NCBI GenBank assembly: GCA_963715045.1
Contig: CAVQRC010000019.1
Span: forward strand, 112,796 to 176,795
DNA from: CAVQRC01 sp963715045
GTDB taxonomy: Bacteria > Planctomycetota > Planctomycetia > Pirellulales > Lacipirellulaceae
DNA length: 64,000 bases
Reading direction: 5' to 3'
Shown: positions 9,974 to 19,605 of the stretch, one piece after another
Numbering within the stretch: position 1 is the first letter of the stretch
Layout of the letters: each line of letters opens with the position of its first letter
Made by a program: the position numbers and the translations under genes
The notes under the pieces: generated by a model
Databases searched by the model: none
What the model was told of the DNA's origin: nothing
What the model saw: only the letters and a program-made list of their open reading frames with translations

Positions 9974-11168
9974 GGAGAATCTCGGCATCAGCCAGCTGGA
10001 GCAGCAGTTCGAACGTGACATCGTCGTGTTGCTCGTCGACGACCAGGCCATCATCGGCGAGGCCGTCCGCCGTATGCTCGCGCCGCACGCCGACATCAAG
10101 CTGCACTATTGCCAGGATCCGCGGGAAGCACTCGCCCGCGCGGCCGAAGTCTCTGCCACGGTGATCCTTCAGGATCTGGTCATGCCGGAGATCAATGGAT
10201 TGGACCTCGTGCCCCAGTATCGCCAGCAGGAAGCGACCAAAGATACGCCGCTGATCGTGTTGAGCACCAAGGAAGAAGCCGAGACCAAGGCCCAGGCCTT
10301 CGCCCTGGGTGCCAACGACTATCTGGTCAAGTTGCCTGACCCGCTCGAACTCGTGGCCCGGATCCGTTACCACTCCAGGGGCTACATCAGTCTGCTCCAG
10401 CGCAACCAGGCATTCGAGATGCTGGCCGCCAGCCGCCAACGCCTGGCCGAGCAAATGGAAGCCGGCGCGAAGTACCTCATGGCCCTGCTCCCCACTCCCG
10501 TGGACGCGCCCGTCAAGGTGACCTGGCGGTACATTCCATCCGCCGACCTGGGCGGCGATACGTTTGGATACCATTGGATCGACGACGATCATTTCGCCAT
10601 TTACTTGATCGATGTCACGGGCCATGGTCTCGATTCGGCCTTGTTGTCCGTCACGATCATGAATGTCCTCCGTTCCCGCTCTCTGGCGAGCACCGACTTC
10701 TGTCACCCAGGCAATGTGATGGCGGCCCTCAACGACGCATTCCGCATGGAGCTCTACGGCGACAAACTGTTCACCATGTGGTACGGCGTCTACGAGCGCT
10801 CGACGAGCACGATTCGCTGGTCCGGCGGCGGACACCCGGACGCTTTGCTGTTCGAGGGCGATGCAAAGCAGCCTGTCACGCTCGACTCGCAAGGCCCCAT
10901 GATGGGGATGATGGACTGGCCCGAGTTCGAGATGGGCGAACACCAGATTCAGTCGCCCGCCCGGCTGTTCCTGTTCAGCGACGGGGTCCACGAGATCCAG
11001 AAACCCGAAGGGGGCGAATGGACGTTCGAGGAGTTCGTCGAATTCCTCTCGTCGCAGCCGGCCGATCCCGAGGGCCGCGCGATGGACAGCCTGCTCGCCC
11101 ACGTCCGCGAACTTCGCGGCTCCGAGCAACTCGACGACGACTTCTCGATTCTGGAAGCGCAGTTCTAG
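9966..11168 (+). CDS. WspR-type receiver fused to SpoIIE/PP2C phosphatase (output regulator)
   Basis: 400 residues. Residues 18-150 are a receiver with LLVDDQAIIGEAVRRML, TVILQDLVMP and LSTKEEAETKAQAFALGAND; the phospho-acceptor is D70, the same number as in P. aeruginosa WspR, and the segment ANDYLVKLPDPLELVARIRY also reads like WspR. After a coiled-coil linker (about 145-175) the GGDEF domain of WspR is replaced by a SpoIIE-type PP2C domain: ADLGGDTFGY, LIDVTGHGLDSALLS, SGGGHPDALLF, FLFSDGVHE and the terminal DDDFSIL, which keep the metal-binding aspartates. Expected activity: receiver-controlled Ser/Thr phosphatase, probably acting on an anti-sigma-factor antagonist; the substrate is not in this window. 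Last gene of the operon. Confidence 0.92.
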   Translation: MVEENLGISQLEQQFERDIVVLLVDDQAIIGEAVRRMLAPHADIKLHYCQDPREALARAAEVSATVILQDLVMPEINGLDLVPQYRQQEATKDTPLIVLSTKEEAETKAQAFALGANDYLVKLPDPLELVARIRYHSRGYISLLQRNQAFEMLAASRQRLAEQMEAGAKYLMALLPTPVDAPVKVTWRYIPSADLGGDTFGYHWIDDDHFAIYLIDVTGHGLDSALLSVTIMNVLRSRSLASTDFCHPGNVMAALNDAFRMELYGDKLFTMWYGVYERSTSTIRWSGGGHPDALLFEGDAKQPVTLDSQGPMMGMMDWPEFEMGEHQIQSPARLFLFSDGVHEIQKPEGGEWTFEEFVEFLSSQPADPEGRAMDSLLAHVRELRGSEQLDDDFSILEAQF

Positions 11169-11220
11169 GGCTACATCCATTCCCAACGGAATCTAGTCGA
11201 ACGGTCGTTTAGACGAGTGT

Positions 11221-11238
11221 CGTTTGGACGGCCAAACG
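11221..11238. promoter_or_regulatory. Candidate operator palindrome upstream of tetR
   Basis: CGTTTGG-ACGG-CCAAACG is a perfect 7-bp inverted repeat with a 4-bp spacer. Just upstream, 11204-11216 (GTCGTTTAGACGA) and 11219-11231 (GTCGTTTGGACGG) form a 13-bp direct repeat with a 15-bp period; the first unit is itself nearly palindromic. Position between the chemosensory operon and tetR fits an autoregulatory site, which is inference only. Confidence 0.35.
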
Positions 11239-11421
11239 CGATCGGTGTGCCTCACGTCCGCGCGGTTTTACGCCATCAAAAAGCGCCAGACGTAGAGCTT
11301 TCTTGATCCAACGCGATGCGGTGGCCTCTCCGTCAGCGACTTGCCGCCGAATCCCGGCCGTACGAACGAGTCGAACGCCACCGGTTGCAATGCTGACGTG
11401 ATGGCAATAAAATCCGACATC

Positions 11422-12150
11422 ATGTCAGATACAAAGCAATCTCAGATTCGTCGCCGCAACGATCCCAGGAATCGTCCTAAGTTACGGAAGTCCGAACGAA
11501 CCCGGCAGGCGATCCTCGATGCTGCGCTGAAATTTCTTTGGACGCATCCCTTCCGCGACTTGACGGTTGCCGAGTTGATGTCGCTTGCCGGCACGAGCCG
11601 GTCGGCGTTCTATCAGTACTTCGAGGACTTGCACGGCTTGATGGAGGCGCTTCTCCACGCCATCGAAGACGATATTTTTGATGTCGCCACACCCTGGTTG
11701 CAGGGTGAAGGTGATCCGCTCCCGCTTCTCGAAGAATCGTTGGAAGGCCTGGTGCGGGTCTGCTATCAGCAGGGCCCGATTTTGAGGGCTGTTTCTGACG
11801 CTGCCCCTATGGATGAACGGTTGGAAAAGGCGTGGACTGATTTCCTTAAAGACTTCGACGACGCAGTGACTCAGCGAATCGAACAACATCAGAAAGCGGG
11901 GTTGATCCAGCCATTTGACGCACGTCCGGTAGCCATTGCACTCAACCGCATGGATGCCTATTTGCTGATTCACCACTTTGGACGACGCCCGCGAGGAAAC
12001 CGAGATTCAGTTCGGAAAGCGATTCTGCAAGTTTGGGTCTCCACGCTCTACGGCGGTCAGGCGATGAGTGGCGGTGTTGCAGAACATCGAGTCAAAGCGC
12101 GCAAAGACATCAAGATCGAAAGCCTCCTAAGCACATCGAAAGGCACGAAC
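11422..12150 (+). CDS. TetR/AcrR-family transcriptional regulator (no in-frame stop before next gene)
   Basis: The N-terminal helix-turn-helix is clear: SERTRQAILDAALKFLWTH, DLTVAELMSLAGTSRSAFYQ, YFEDLHGLMEALL. The C-terminal ligand-binding part runs to VSTLYGG (about 12060), where family members normally end. The frame then continues without a stop through an atypical tail directly into the signal peptide of the DUF1254 gene at 12151. A TGA lies in the +1 frame at 12065, so a one-base indel near 12055 would restore a normal end. Start set at ATG 11422; ATG 11401 is an alternative. It probably controls the two downstream exported proteins. Confidence 0.8.
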
Positions 12151-13673
12151 ATGAAACGACAAACGGCAATTGGATCGGCACTGGGGCTATTCATCGGGTT
12201 AACCATCACTACCACCGGAATTGCACAGGCACCCAAAATGAAAATGACAACGCCGATTCCCCCTGGGATCGCAACGCCGGACAAGCTGGAAACCCGCCTT
12301 GGCACACTCACCTCGGTCGATGGAGTTCCTGATGCGGCCACGGCCCAGAAGGTCTATGACAATCTCGACTTCCAGCGGGCTACGCAGGCCTACCTGAACA
12401 GCATTCAGATCGCGTCAATGAACGGCATGCGTGAAGGGATCCTCAAATGGGGACCGGCCAACACGACCGCGTTGCTCTTCGAGAGCCTGATGGATTCCAC
12501 CACGCTGTTTCTGACGCCAAACACAACCTCGGTCTATATGCTGCTATGGCTCGAAATGAAGGACGAGCCGTACGTGATCGAAACACCGCCGAACGTCCTG
12601 GGCATCATTGACGAGTCACTGGTTCCACTACGTCGCCGATTTCGGCAATGCTGGACCCGATAAGGGCATGGGCGGCAAGTTCCTGATCCTGCCTCCCGGC
12701 TACAAGGGAGATGTGCCTGACGGCTATCACGTCGCGCAGTCCGATACCTACGGCAACTGGGTCATCTGGCGAGGCTTTCAAGTGGATGGTGATCCAAAAC
12801 CGGCGGTGGATACGACGAAGAAACTTTTCCGCATGTATCCGCTCTCGCAAAAGGACAGCCCGCCGAAGATGAACTTCATCAACGTCTCCGGCAAGGAGTT
12901 CAATACGATCCATCGCACGGACTACCAGATCTTCGAAGAGATCAACGACGTTGTTCAAGCCGAGCCGAGCGAAGGGCAAGATCCGGAGATCCTGGGTCAG
13001 TTGGCTTCCATCGGTATCAAGAAGGGACAGCCATTCAAGCCTGATGCGCGAATGCGAGAAGATCCTCAACGAGGCCGCTGATGTCGGCGCCGTGACCGTT
13101 CGCACGCTGACGGCGCACGTCCCCGAGATGAGATGTTTTACTTCTACCCGGGCGAAGGCGTTTGGAGCACGCCGTTCCCTGGCGGGAGTTATGAATTCCT
13201 CGATAACGGTGCTCGTGTGCTCGACGGTCGCAGCTATTTCCACTTCTACGCGACGGGTATCACCCCGGCGATGACCATGCGGATGGTGGGCAAGGGCTCG
13301 CAGTACGGCGTGGCTTACATGGACGCCGATGGCAATGCGCTCGATGGAAGCAAGACCTACAAAGTGCATCTGCCACCCGACGTGCCGGCGAAGGATTTCT
13401 GGTCTTTCACGCTGTACGACAATCAGACTCGCTCCGAGCTACAAACCGACCAGCGGTTTCCTGGGCTCGACAGCAACAAGAAAGGCCTTAAGCAAAACTC
13501 GGATGGTTCCTACGACATCTATTTCGGGCCCAAGGCGCCCAAGGGGCAAGAGAATAACTGGATTCAGTCCGTTCCCGGCTAAAGGCTGGAACATGCTGAT
13601 TCGCCTTTATGGCCCTTTGCAGCCGTGGTTCGACAAAACTTGGCGACCGGGTGATCCGGAGTTGGTGGAATAA
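12151..13673 (+). CDS. Exported DUF1254/DUF1214-type protein, copy 1, four frame changes
   Basis: Begins with a signal peptide (MKRQTAIGSALGLFIGLT, cleaved near GIAQA) and contains LTPNTTSVYMLLWLE and the DUF1254 core ADFGNAGPDKGMGGKFLILP, then the DUF1214 end with FWSFTLYDNQTRSELQ and LYGPLQPWFDKTWRPGDPELVE. The coding frame changes near 12615, 13055, 13120 and 13575. Aligned by eye with copy 2, every segment is present in order, so content is complete even though the frame is not. Function unknown; such proteins are exported. Four breaks in one gene could also mean a true pseudogene. Confidence 0.75.
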
Positions 13674-13809
13674 CTGACACGCCGACCTCAGGGACGCAGC
13701 ATGGCTGCACGCCGAATTCTTGGAACTCGCATGCTGTGGCGAATCAAGAAAGACACAAGGTGAGCGTTAGTAACAGAAGGCCAATTACTACTCCAGGGAG
13801 AAATACGAG

Positions 13810-15351
13810 ATGCCACTGAAGGGTAACACGTCGCAAGTCGTCGTTGCGATGATCGCATTCATCCTGACCACGCCAGCCCAGGCCCAATCGCCGAAGCTGA
13901 AGATGACGACCGACATTCCGAAATCGATCACGGCCGCCGACGCCGTAGAGACGTCCATTGGCACGCTCGAATACTTCGATGGTGTCCCACAGCCGAAAAC
14001 GGTAGAGACGGTTTATGACTATCTCGACCGTTCGCGGGCCGTTCAGGTGTTCCTCAATTCGATTCCGGCCATGTCCGTCGCCACGCTGCGGGAAGGTCAG
14101 GCGAGTGTCGGTGCGGACACTTGCAATAAAATCTGCATCTGGGATACCTTGATGGATTCGGAGTCGCTGCTGCTGACGGGGAACACTTCCACGATGTATG
14201 CGGTCGGTTTTCTCGATCTGCAGAAGGACGGCCCTTCGGTGATTGATCTTCCGCCCGAAGATGCTGGGCATCCTCGACGACATGGAATTCCATTACATGA
14301 CGGACCTGGGTGTGGCCGGTCCCGACAAAGGCAAGGGCGGCAAGTTTCTGGTGCTGCCGCCGGGCCACCAAGGCGACGTGCCTGACGGTTACTTTGTGGT
14401 ACCTTCAAAGACCAGCGGCGTGTGGGTATTCATGCGTGGCTATCTGGACAAAAGTCTGCCGCTGGAGCAAGCGATTCCAGCCGCGTCGGACAACATTCGC
14501 AACAACTCTGAAGGTGTATCCGCTGGCGAAGAAGGACGATCCGCCAGCGATGGAGTTCATCAACGTCTCCGGCAAGAACATGAACACGATCCTTGCCGAA
14601 CGACTACAGCTTCTTTGAAAAGCTGCATGCCTTAATCCAGACCGAACCCGAAAGTTACCTCGGGCCGGAAGCGAAAGGCATGATGGCCGCCATCGGTATC
14701 GAGAAAGGAAAACCGTTCAATCCTGACGCACGAATGAAGAAGATCCTCACCGACGCAGCAGCCATCGGCAACGCGGCTGCTCGTGCCATCAGTTACTTCC
14801 CGCGCGATCCAGGCAACCTGCTGTATGGCAAAGACAGCGCGTGGGTGATGGCATATGCCGACAAGGATACGACCTTCACTCGCAACGGCGCCTATCGTCT
14901 TGATCCGCGAATACTCTTCCACTTCGGGTACATCTGCGTGTCTCCGGCGATGGCGGTGACGGTGGCCGGCAAGGGGTCGGACTATGGCCTGGCAATGCTC
15001 GATTCTAAAGGGAAGGTGCTCGACGGTTCAAAAACCTACAAGCTGCATCTGCCGCCGAACCCGCCCGCAAAAGACTTCTGGGCGGTCACCATGTACGACA
15101 CTCAGACCCGTTCGCAGCTTCAGACCGACCAGCAGTTCCCAACGCTTGGCAGCCAGGACAAGGGTATCAGGAAGAATGCCGACGGTTCGTACGACATCTA
15201 CTTTGCGCCCAAACCACCGCGAGGACAGGAAGGCAACTGGCTGCAGACCATTCCCGGCAAGAGCTGGTGGATTGGCCTGCGGATGTACGGCCCGCTGCAA
15301 CCCTGGATCGACAAGACCTGGCGACCGGGCGAGATCGAACTGATCGAATAG
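13810..15351 (+). CDS. Exported DUF1254/DUF1214-type protein, copy 2, three frame changes
   Basis: Tandem paralogue of the previous gene. Signal peptide MPLKGNTSQVVVAMIAFIL ending at AQA, then LKMTTDIPKSITAADAVETS, LLTGNTSTMYAVGFLDL, DLGVAGPDKGKGGKFLVLPP, VKVYP-like and FINVSGKNMNTI blocks, and a long intact C-terminal half (from about 14600) ending WIDKTWRPGEIELIE. Frame changes near 14262, 14505 and 14600, each +1. Both copies share the APKMKMTT/SPKLKMTT start of the mature protein. Function unknown; likely co-regulated with copy 1 by the TetR protein. Confidence 0.78.
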
Positions 15352-15383
15352 TGACTTGGGCTTCCGGCCTCGGTTGAGAAAGA

Positions 15384-15716
15384 TCACTGCGGCGGGAAGC
15401 CGCAGGCACGAATTTCTGGCGGCATGTAGCGATAGTTGAGTGGCGTCGCTACCAAACCTGCTTTCAGGCACGCCAGATAGTGAATCACGAGCGCCGGGCG
15501 ATTGGGCATCAGCGACGCGACGCGGTCGCCAGGTTCCAAGCCGAGTCCCAGGTACTGTACCGCTAGCCGGGCACTGATTTCTTCGAGCTGCCGCCAACTC
15601 ATACGTGTCTTGGCCGATACAAGCGCTAGATCATCGGGTTTCGTTTCGAGCCCAAGGCCCAACAGATTGCCGATTGGCTTGGCAAGCGTCAGCGGTGGTC
15701 CGGATTTGGGCATCAC
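15384..15716 (-). pseudogene. Truncated N-terminus of an AMP-dependent acyl-CoA synthetase/ligase
   Basis: 110 residues that match the first fifth of AMP-forming acyl-CoA ligases: TRMSWRQLEEISARLA, LGLEPGDRVASLMPNRPALV, YLACLKAGLVATPLNYRY. After MPPEI the homology stops and the frame ends at 15384; the A3-A10 catalytic motifs are absent, so it cannot be an active enzyme. The GTG at 15716 overlaps the WD40 stop codon (GTGA), so it would be translationally coupled to that gene. A small hairpin (15388-15404, TGCGGC/GCCGCA) sits at the break. Reads as a rearrangement scar. Confidence 0.75.
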
Positions 15717-18292
15717 GATCCCCTTCCTTCGCGTCGCGTCTGGGCTTTCTTGAGCAGTCCCTTTAGCTCGTCTGAATCAACCTTCATCAGCAGATCACGG
15801 ATGGCTGTGTCGGCGGCAGGGCAATCGAGTTCAGACAGCAGTGTCGTGATTCGGCGATTGCCCACAGAGATCGCTCGCCTGATCCTCTCGACGCGACTCT
15901 TCTTCTCCGTGGAAATGCTGCTCGAGCTGAGCGCCTCGGCAAGCTGCTCGTCAGCCGCTGGCCCCCAGGCGATCAGTTGCTTCGTGGCCCTCTCCACGAT
16001 CGCGTCATCGTCCGCCCCCAACGCGACGATCCATCTTCTGACGTCAGTGTTGCTGACATCGCGCGTAGCGATGCCATCGAGTCTGGCAGAAAGGAGAGCC
16101 ACCGCCCGCTCGGGAGACTCTAGCAGCCGTTGATAAGCCAAAAACGACCTTACGCCATGCGACCCGATCAGTTGCTCATAGAGTTGCTCGTCGTCAAGCG
16201 GAGCGTCGCCGGCCAATTCGTTCGTCGGATCGGACTGCAAATCCCACACGTAACAAACGCCGTCGGTACCGCCGCTCAGGATCGAGCGATCGCGTGCTCC
16301 AAAGTCGACCGTGTATACGTACTCCTCATGTTCCATCGCTGCCCATAGCTTCAAACCAGACTCGATGTCGTACACTTCAACTCCCCGACCTGATCCCGCG
16401 GCAATCCACAGGTCGTTGTGAGAAAACTGCAGAGTTCCGTAGGTAAACCATCCCGCGTCCTGAATCGTTGAAATGGGATTCAGATCCCGGTCATAAATCC
16501 GAATCGCGTTGGCCATATCGACCGTGGCGATCATCGATTGATCGTTCGAAATCTTGACGCCGTACATGCGCGTGTCTTCGCCATTGTCTTCAACGGTTAA
16601 CGAAGTCAGTTCCCTGCCGATTTGACAGTCCCAGATGCGAATGGCTTTGTCCCAGCCGGCGGTTACGATCGTATGTCCAGTCGCGTCTAGATCCAGACCG
16701 TACACGTCGACATGTTTGAGTCTGGCGATCTGTCGGTCGCTCGGCAGGTCCCAGACGTACGCAGCATCCTGCCGAAAGACGGCCGCGGCGATTCTCTCAC
16801 CGTTCTCTGAAAAACAAAGCGCTTCGACGTCTGAGTGTGTATCTCGTCCCTTATTCCACTTCCAGTGATGCAGTTCCGCCTGGGTCGCCAGGTCCCAGAC
16901 GAATATGTGGACCTCAAGGTCCTTTGAACCTCCGGCAGCGAGCCGTGTTCCGTCGTGCGAGAACACCACCTGCCCCCAGGCAATGCCCGCAGCGTCGAAC
17001 GTCTTCAGCGATACACCCGACTTGACGTCGGCGATGTGCAATTGTTGCCTGTCATCGGCAAATGCGAGGTGCTTTCCGTCACGAGACGTCGCGCACACAC
17101 CTGACGCTCTCACACCACCCGGAGGTGGCATCTGCCGCTCCGACGTCAGATCCCACTTTCGAATGACGCCATCCCATCCGGAGCCATACAGGATGGTGCT
17201 GTCAGCCTGATACTGGAGCGTCCAGGGTTTCCATTGGCTACCGGTCAAGTCGCCCGTCTCTTTCCCCGACGCGGCATCGAGCAGTCGAATTCGATTGTCC
17301 GACCCGATCGGTGCGCCGACCGCAATCTGCTTCCCGTCCGGCCGGAACGCGATGTCTGACGTATAACTTTCCGCAGCATTAGGTGGTACGATCGTGAACT
17401 CCCACAGTTCCTCACCAGTTTGCACATCGTACAGGCGAGCCGAGATGTCGCGCTCGGTTGCTGCAAGCCGCTTGGAGTCTGGAGAAAAGGCCATCCGCAC
17501 AATGCGGTCCGTGCCGTTGATGATCCGAACTTCCTCTCCTGTCGTGGCCTCGAAGAGCTGAATCGTCTTGGGCTTGGAGCTGTTGACGAGAGCCAGCAAG
17601 CTGCCGTCTGGCGAGAACATCCCGTAGCTGAAGTCACCGCCGAACATCATTCGATCCTGGTGGTTCACCCTTTGCGCCAGCGGCTGGTCGGGATTCTCTT
17701 TGCGAAACACTTCCCGCCCCTGGCGATCACAGACGAGTAGCATTTGGTTCGTGCCCAACGCCAGGAGCGTACCTTCAGGGCTGACGTGGATCGACTTGGG
17801 AGAGGTGATCGCATCCACTTCCACCAGAGTTGACTCTCCATTGGCCACGTCCCAATACGCGATGCTGCCCCGGCCGGCTGGTGTTACAAGCGTGCCATCG
17901 TCAGGCGTAATTGCCATGGGCCGGATGCCATAACCGGCTGCCGAGACGCGGATGCCTCCCTTGAACTCCATGGGCTTTCGCCATAGTTGTTTTCCATTCG
18001 CGGAATCCCACGCGATCAGGTCGTCTTCGTCGATGGAGAGCACGACCGATTCATCTCGTGACAGGATGATCTGCGACGGGCCGGAAGGGTGTTGAAACCG
18101 CTTGGTTCCCAGCCGCAATAAGGCACCCTCGGGAAGCGGGTCGCCGAGCACATCGGTTCGCGTCCCAATTCGCGGTACGGCCAGCCCGGCAGCCGGGCCC
18201 TCCTGAGCAGATACGGCGTCAGGGCAAAGGCACATCAACAGTGACACTGCGATCTCGAGTCTGCTACGACAAATGGAGTTGAGCAGAAGCAT
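15713..18292 (-). CDS. Large secreted WD40-repeat protein with C-terminal helical domain
   Basis: 859 residues, frame intact. N-terminal signal peptide ending near DAVSAQE. From about residue 65 to 670 there are many degenerate WD40 blades: LIAWDSANGKQLWR, IAYWDVANGES, ARLYDVQTGEELWEF, IRKWDLTSERQ, AYVWDLPSDRQIARL, IRIWDCQIGREL, VYDIESGLKLWA, CYVWDLQSDP. Two seven-bladed propellers are plausible. The last 170 residues are alpha-helical with LLESPERAVALLSARL, a region often seen after WD40 propellers in planctomycetes. Role unknown; probably a protein-interaction scaffold outside the cytoplasm. A leader repeat (18301-18339) precedes the start. Confidence 0.85.
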   Translation of the reverse strand: MLLLNSICRSRLEIAVSLLMCLCPDAVSAQEGPAAGLAVPRIGTRTDVLGDPLPEGALLRLGTKRFQHPSGPSQIILSRDESVVLSIDEDDLIAWDSANGKQLWRKPMEFKGGIRVSAAGYGIRPMAITPDDGTLVTPAGRGSIAYWDVANGESTLVEVDAITSPKSIHVSPEGTLLALGTNQMLLVCDRQGREVFRKENPDQPLAQRVNHQDRMMFGGDFSYGMFSPDGSLLALVNSSKPKTIQLFEATTGEEVRIINGTDRIVRMAFSPDSKRLAATERDISARLYDVQTGEELWEFTIVPPNAAESYTSDIAFRPDGKQIAVGAPIGSDNRIRLLDAASGKETGDLTGSQWKPWTLQYQADSTILYGSGWDGVIRKWDLTSERQMPPPGGVRASGVCATSRDGKHLAFADDRQQLHIADVKSGVSLKTFDAAGIAWGQVVFSHDGTRLAAGGSKDLEVHIFVWDLATQAELHHWKWNKGRDTHSDVEALCFSENGERIAAAVFRQDAAYVWDLPSDRQIARLKHVDVYGLDLDATGHTIVTAGWDKAIRIWDCQIGRELTSLTVEDNGEDTRMYGVKISNDQSMIATVDMANAIRIYDRDLNPISTIQDAGWFTYGTLQFSHNDLWIAAGSGRGVEVYDIESGLKLWAAMEHEEYVYTVDFGARDRSILSGGTDGVCYVWDLQSDPTNELAGDAPLDDEQLYEQLIGSHGVRSFLAYQRLLESPERAVALLSARLDGIATRDVSNTDVRRWIVALGADDDAIVERATKQLIAWGPAADEQLAEALSSSSISTEKKSRVERIRRAISVGNRRITTLLSELDCPAADTAIRDLLMKVDSDELKGLLKKAQTRREGRGS

Positions 18293-18300
18293 GTCTTCCC

Positions 18301-18339
18301 TTTCCCGGCTGTGGGAGGCCTGAAAGCGGGTTTTGAAAA
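18301..18339 (-). repeat. Dispersed 38-bp leader repeat, copy B
   Basis: Read on the minus strand this is TTTCAAAACCCGCTTTCAGG followed by CCTCCCACAGCCGGGAAA, 32/38 identical to copy A at 5803-5840. It lies 9 bases from the WD40 start codon, in the same orientation relative to the downstream gene as copy A, and its purine-rich 3' end may supply the ribosome binding site. Confidence 0.6.
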
Positions 18340-18344
18340 GCGCC

Positions 18345-19411
18345 CTATGTCAGCGGCAACTGGCACGCCTTCAGCAACGTTCGCTGCACGGCCAGGTCGT
18401 GCTTGGACGAAAATGCGAGTGGCTGTTCTCCGCAGATCGCCCGGGCCAGGGCCAGCCACCCGCCATCGTAACGGCCGGGCGACGGGGGCAGCTTGATTTC
18501 GTGGGTCCCCCGCTCATGCCCGGCATTGGCCTTTTCGAGGGTCAACTCGAGCCGGCCCGGTTCGAGCGGGCGAATCACGATCGTGCCGCGGTCGCCGCAC
18601 ACGATGAACTGCCGCCGGCGAAATCCGTCGACTTCCAGCACCGCACTCCGTACCGTACACGTCGCACCGGGGTACTCGAGCACGGCCAGCATGTTGTCGG
18701 CCAGCGGATCCTGGTCGGGAAATGTCTGGCGGACGTATCCGGTCGTCTGCTGCGGCTCGCCCAACATGTGGACCAGGGGGTCGATGAGATGGCACCCGAG
18801 TTCGAACATCGTCCCGCCCGGCTGAGCCACCAGCTCGCGGCGTTTGGCGGGGCCGATCTTCTTGCTCATCACGCCGTCGACTTCGAAAATCTCGCCGAGC
18901 CAGCCGTTCCGAACTGCTGCAAACGTGAATTCGAACGCCGGGTTGTAGCGAAACATATACCCCATCTGAATGGAGAGACTTTTCCGCCGGGCCGCCGCGT
19001 GCAACCGCTCGAGGTCCGGATACGACGCCCCGGCCGGTTTGTCGAGGTGCACGTGGACGCCCGCGTCGACGCACCGCTGAGCCGTGGCGAGCAACTCCGA
19101 GAACTGCGGTCTCGACCGCCACCGCATCCAGACCGGGTGTGCCCAGGAGCTCCTCTTCGCCGACCCACATCGCGTCGCGGTAGGCTTGTTCGCCCTCCAC
19201 CCGCCGCCGCTGCTCGAGATCCGGTTCGACGATCCCCACCACGTCGAACAGTTCCGGATACTTGCGGAGCGTACTGAAATGCCCCGCAGCGTGCGCGTGC
19301 TTCGTTCCGATCTGGCCGACGCGAATTCGTCGTGACGATTGTTTCGCTCCGCGGAGGATGCCCGTCGTTGCCAGAATCGCGGTTCCGGCTGAGAAACTCC
19401 CGACGCCACAT
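18345..19411 (-). CDS. Tat-exported Gfo/Idh/MocA-family oxidoreductase, two frame changes
   Basis: Starts MWRREFLS, a twin-arginine signal (RREFL); the hydrophobic AGTAILATTGIL stretch continues after a frame change at about 19395. The Rossmann part reads RVGQIGTKHAHAAGH and VVGIVEPDLEQRR. A second frame change near 19100 leads to GVHVHLDKPAGASYPDLERL (the conserved EKP-like DKPAG) and the C-terminal substrate domain with MFELGCHLIDPLVHMLGEP. NAD(P)-dependent sugar or sugar-acid oxidoreductase; substrate unknown. Planctomycetes carry many such exported homologues, often beside sugar transporters, and here a solute symporter lies upstream. Confidence 0.82.
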
Positions 19412-19432
19412 AGCCCTCTCCATCGCAACAGG

Positions 19433-19496
19433 TGTAAAACCGCCGACGTCGTCGGCGCACTGACGAAGCGGTTAGCAGATGGAAACTGAAACGCCG
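19433..19496 (-). repeat. Hairpin-bearing intergenic repeat, inverted copy in the oxidoreductase leader
   Basis: On the minus strand it reads CGGCGTTTCAG...CAGTGCGCCGACGACGTCGG CGGTTTTAC and matches the two plus-strand copies at 19722-19819 and 19897-19994 over about 65 bases. It contains the same CGCCGAC-GAC-GTCGGCG hairpin followed by GTTTTAC and ends only some 20 bases before the oxidoreductase start codon, so it sits in the mRNA leader. Confidence 0.65.
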
Positions 19497-19605
19497 CATG
19501 GATGACGACGCCCGTCTCGGAAGCCGCCGAAGCCCGCTCCAGAATTCTCACGTACGCCGATTGTACCGCCTGGCGGTCGTCCGGGCTGCACGGCATCTGG
19601 TCGGC

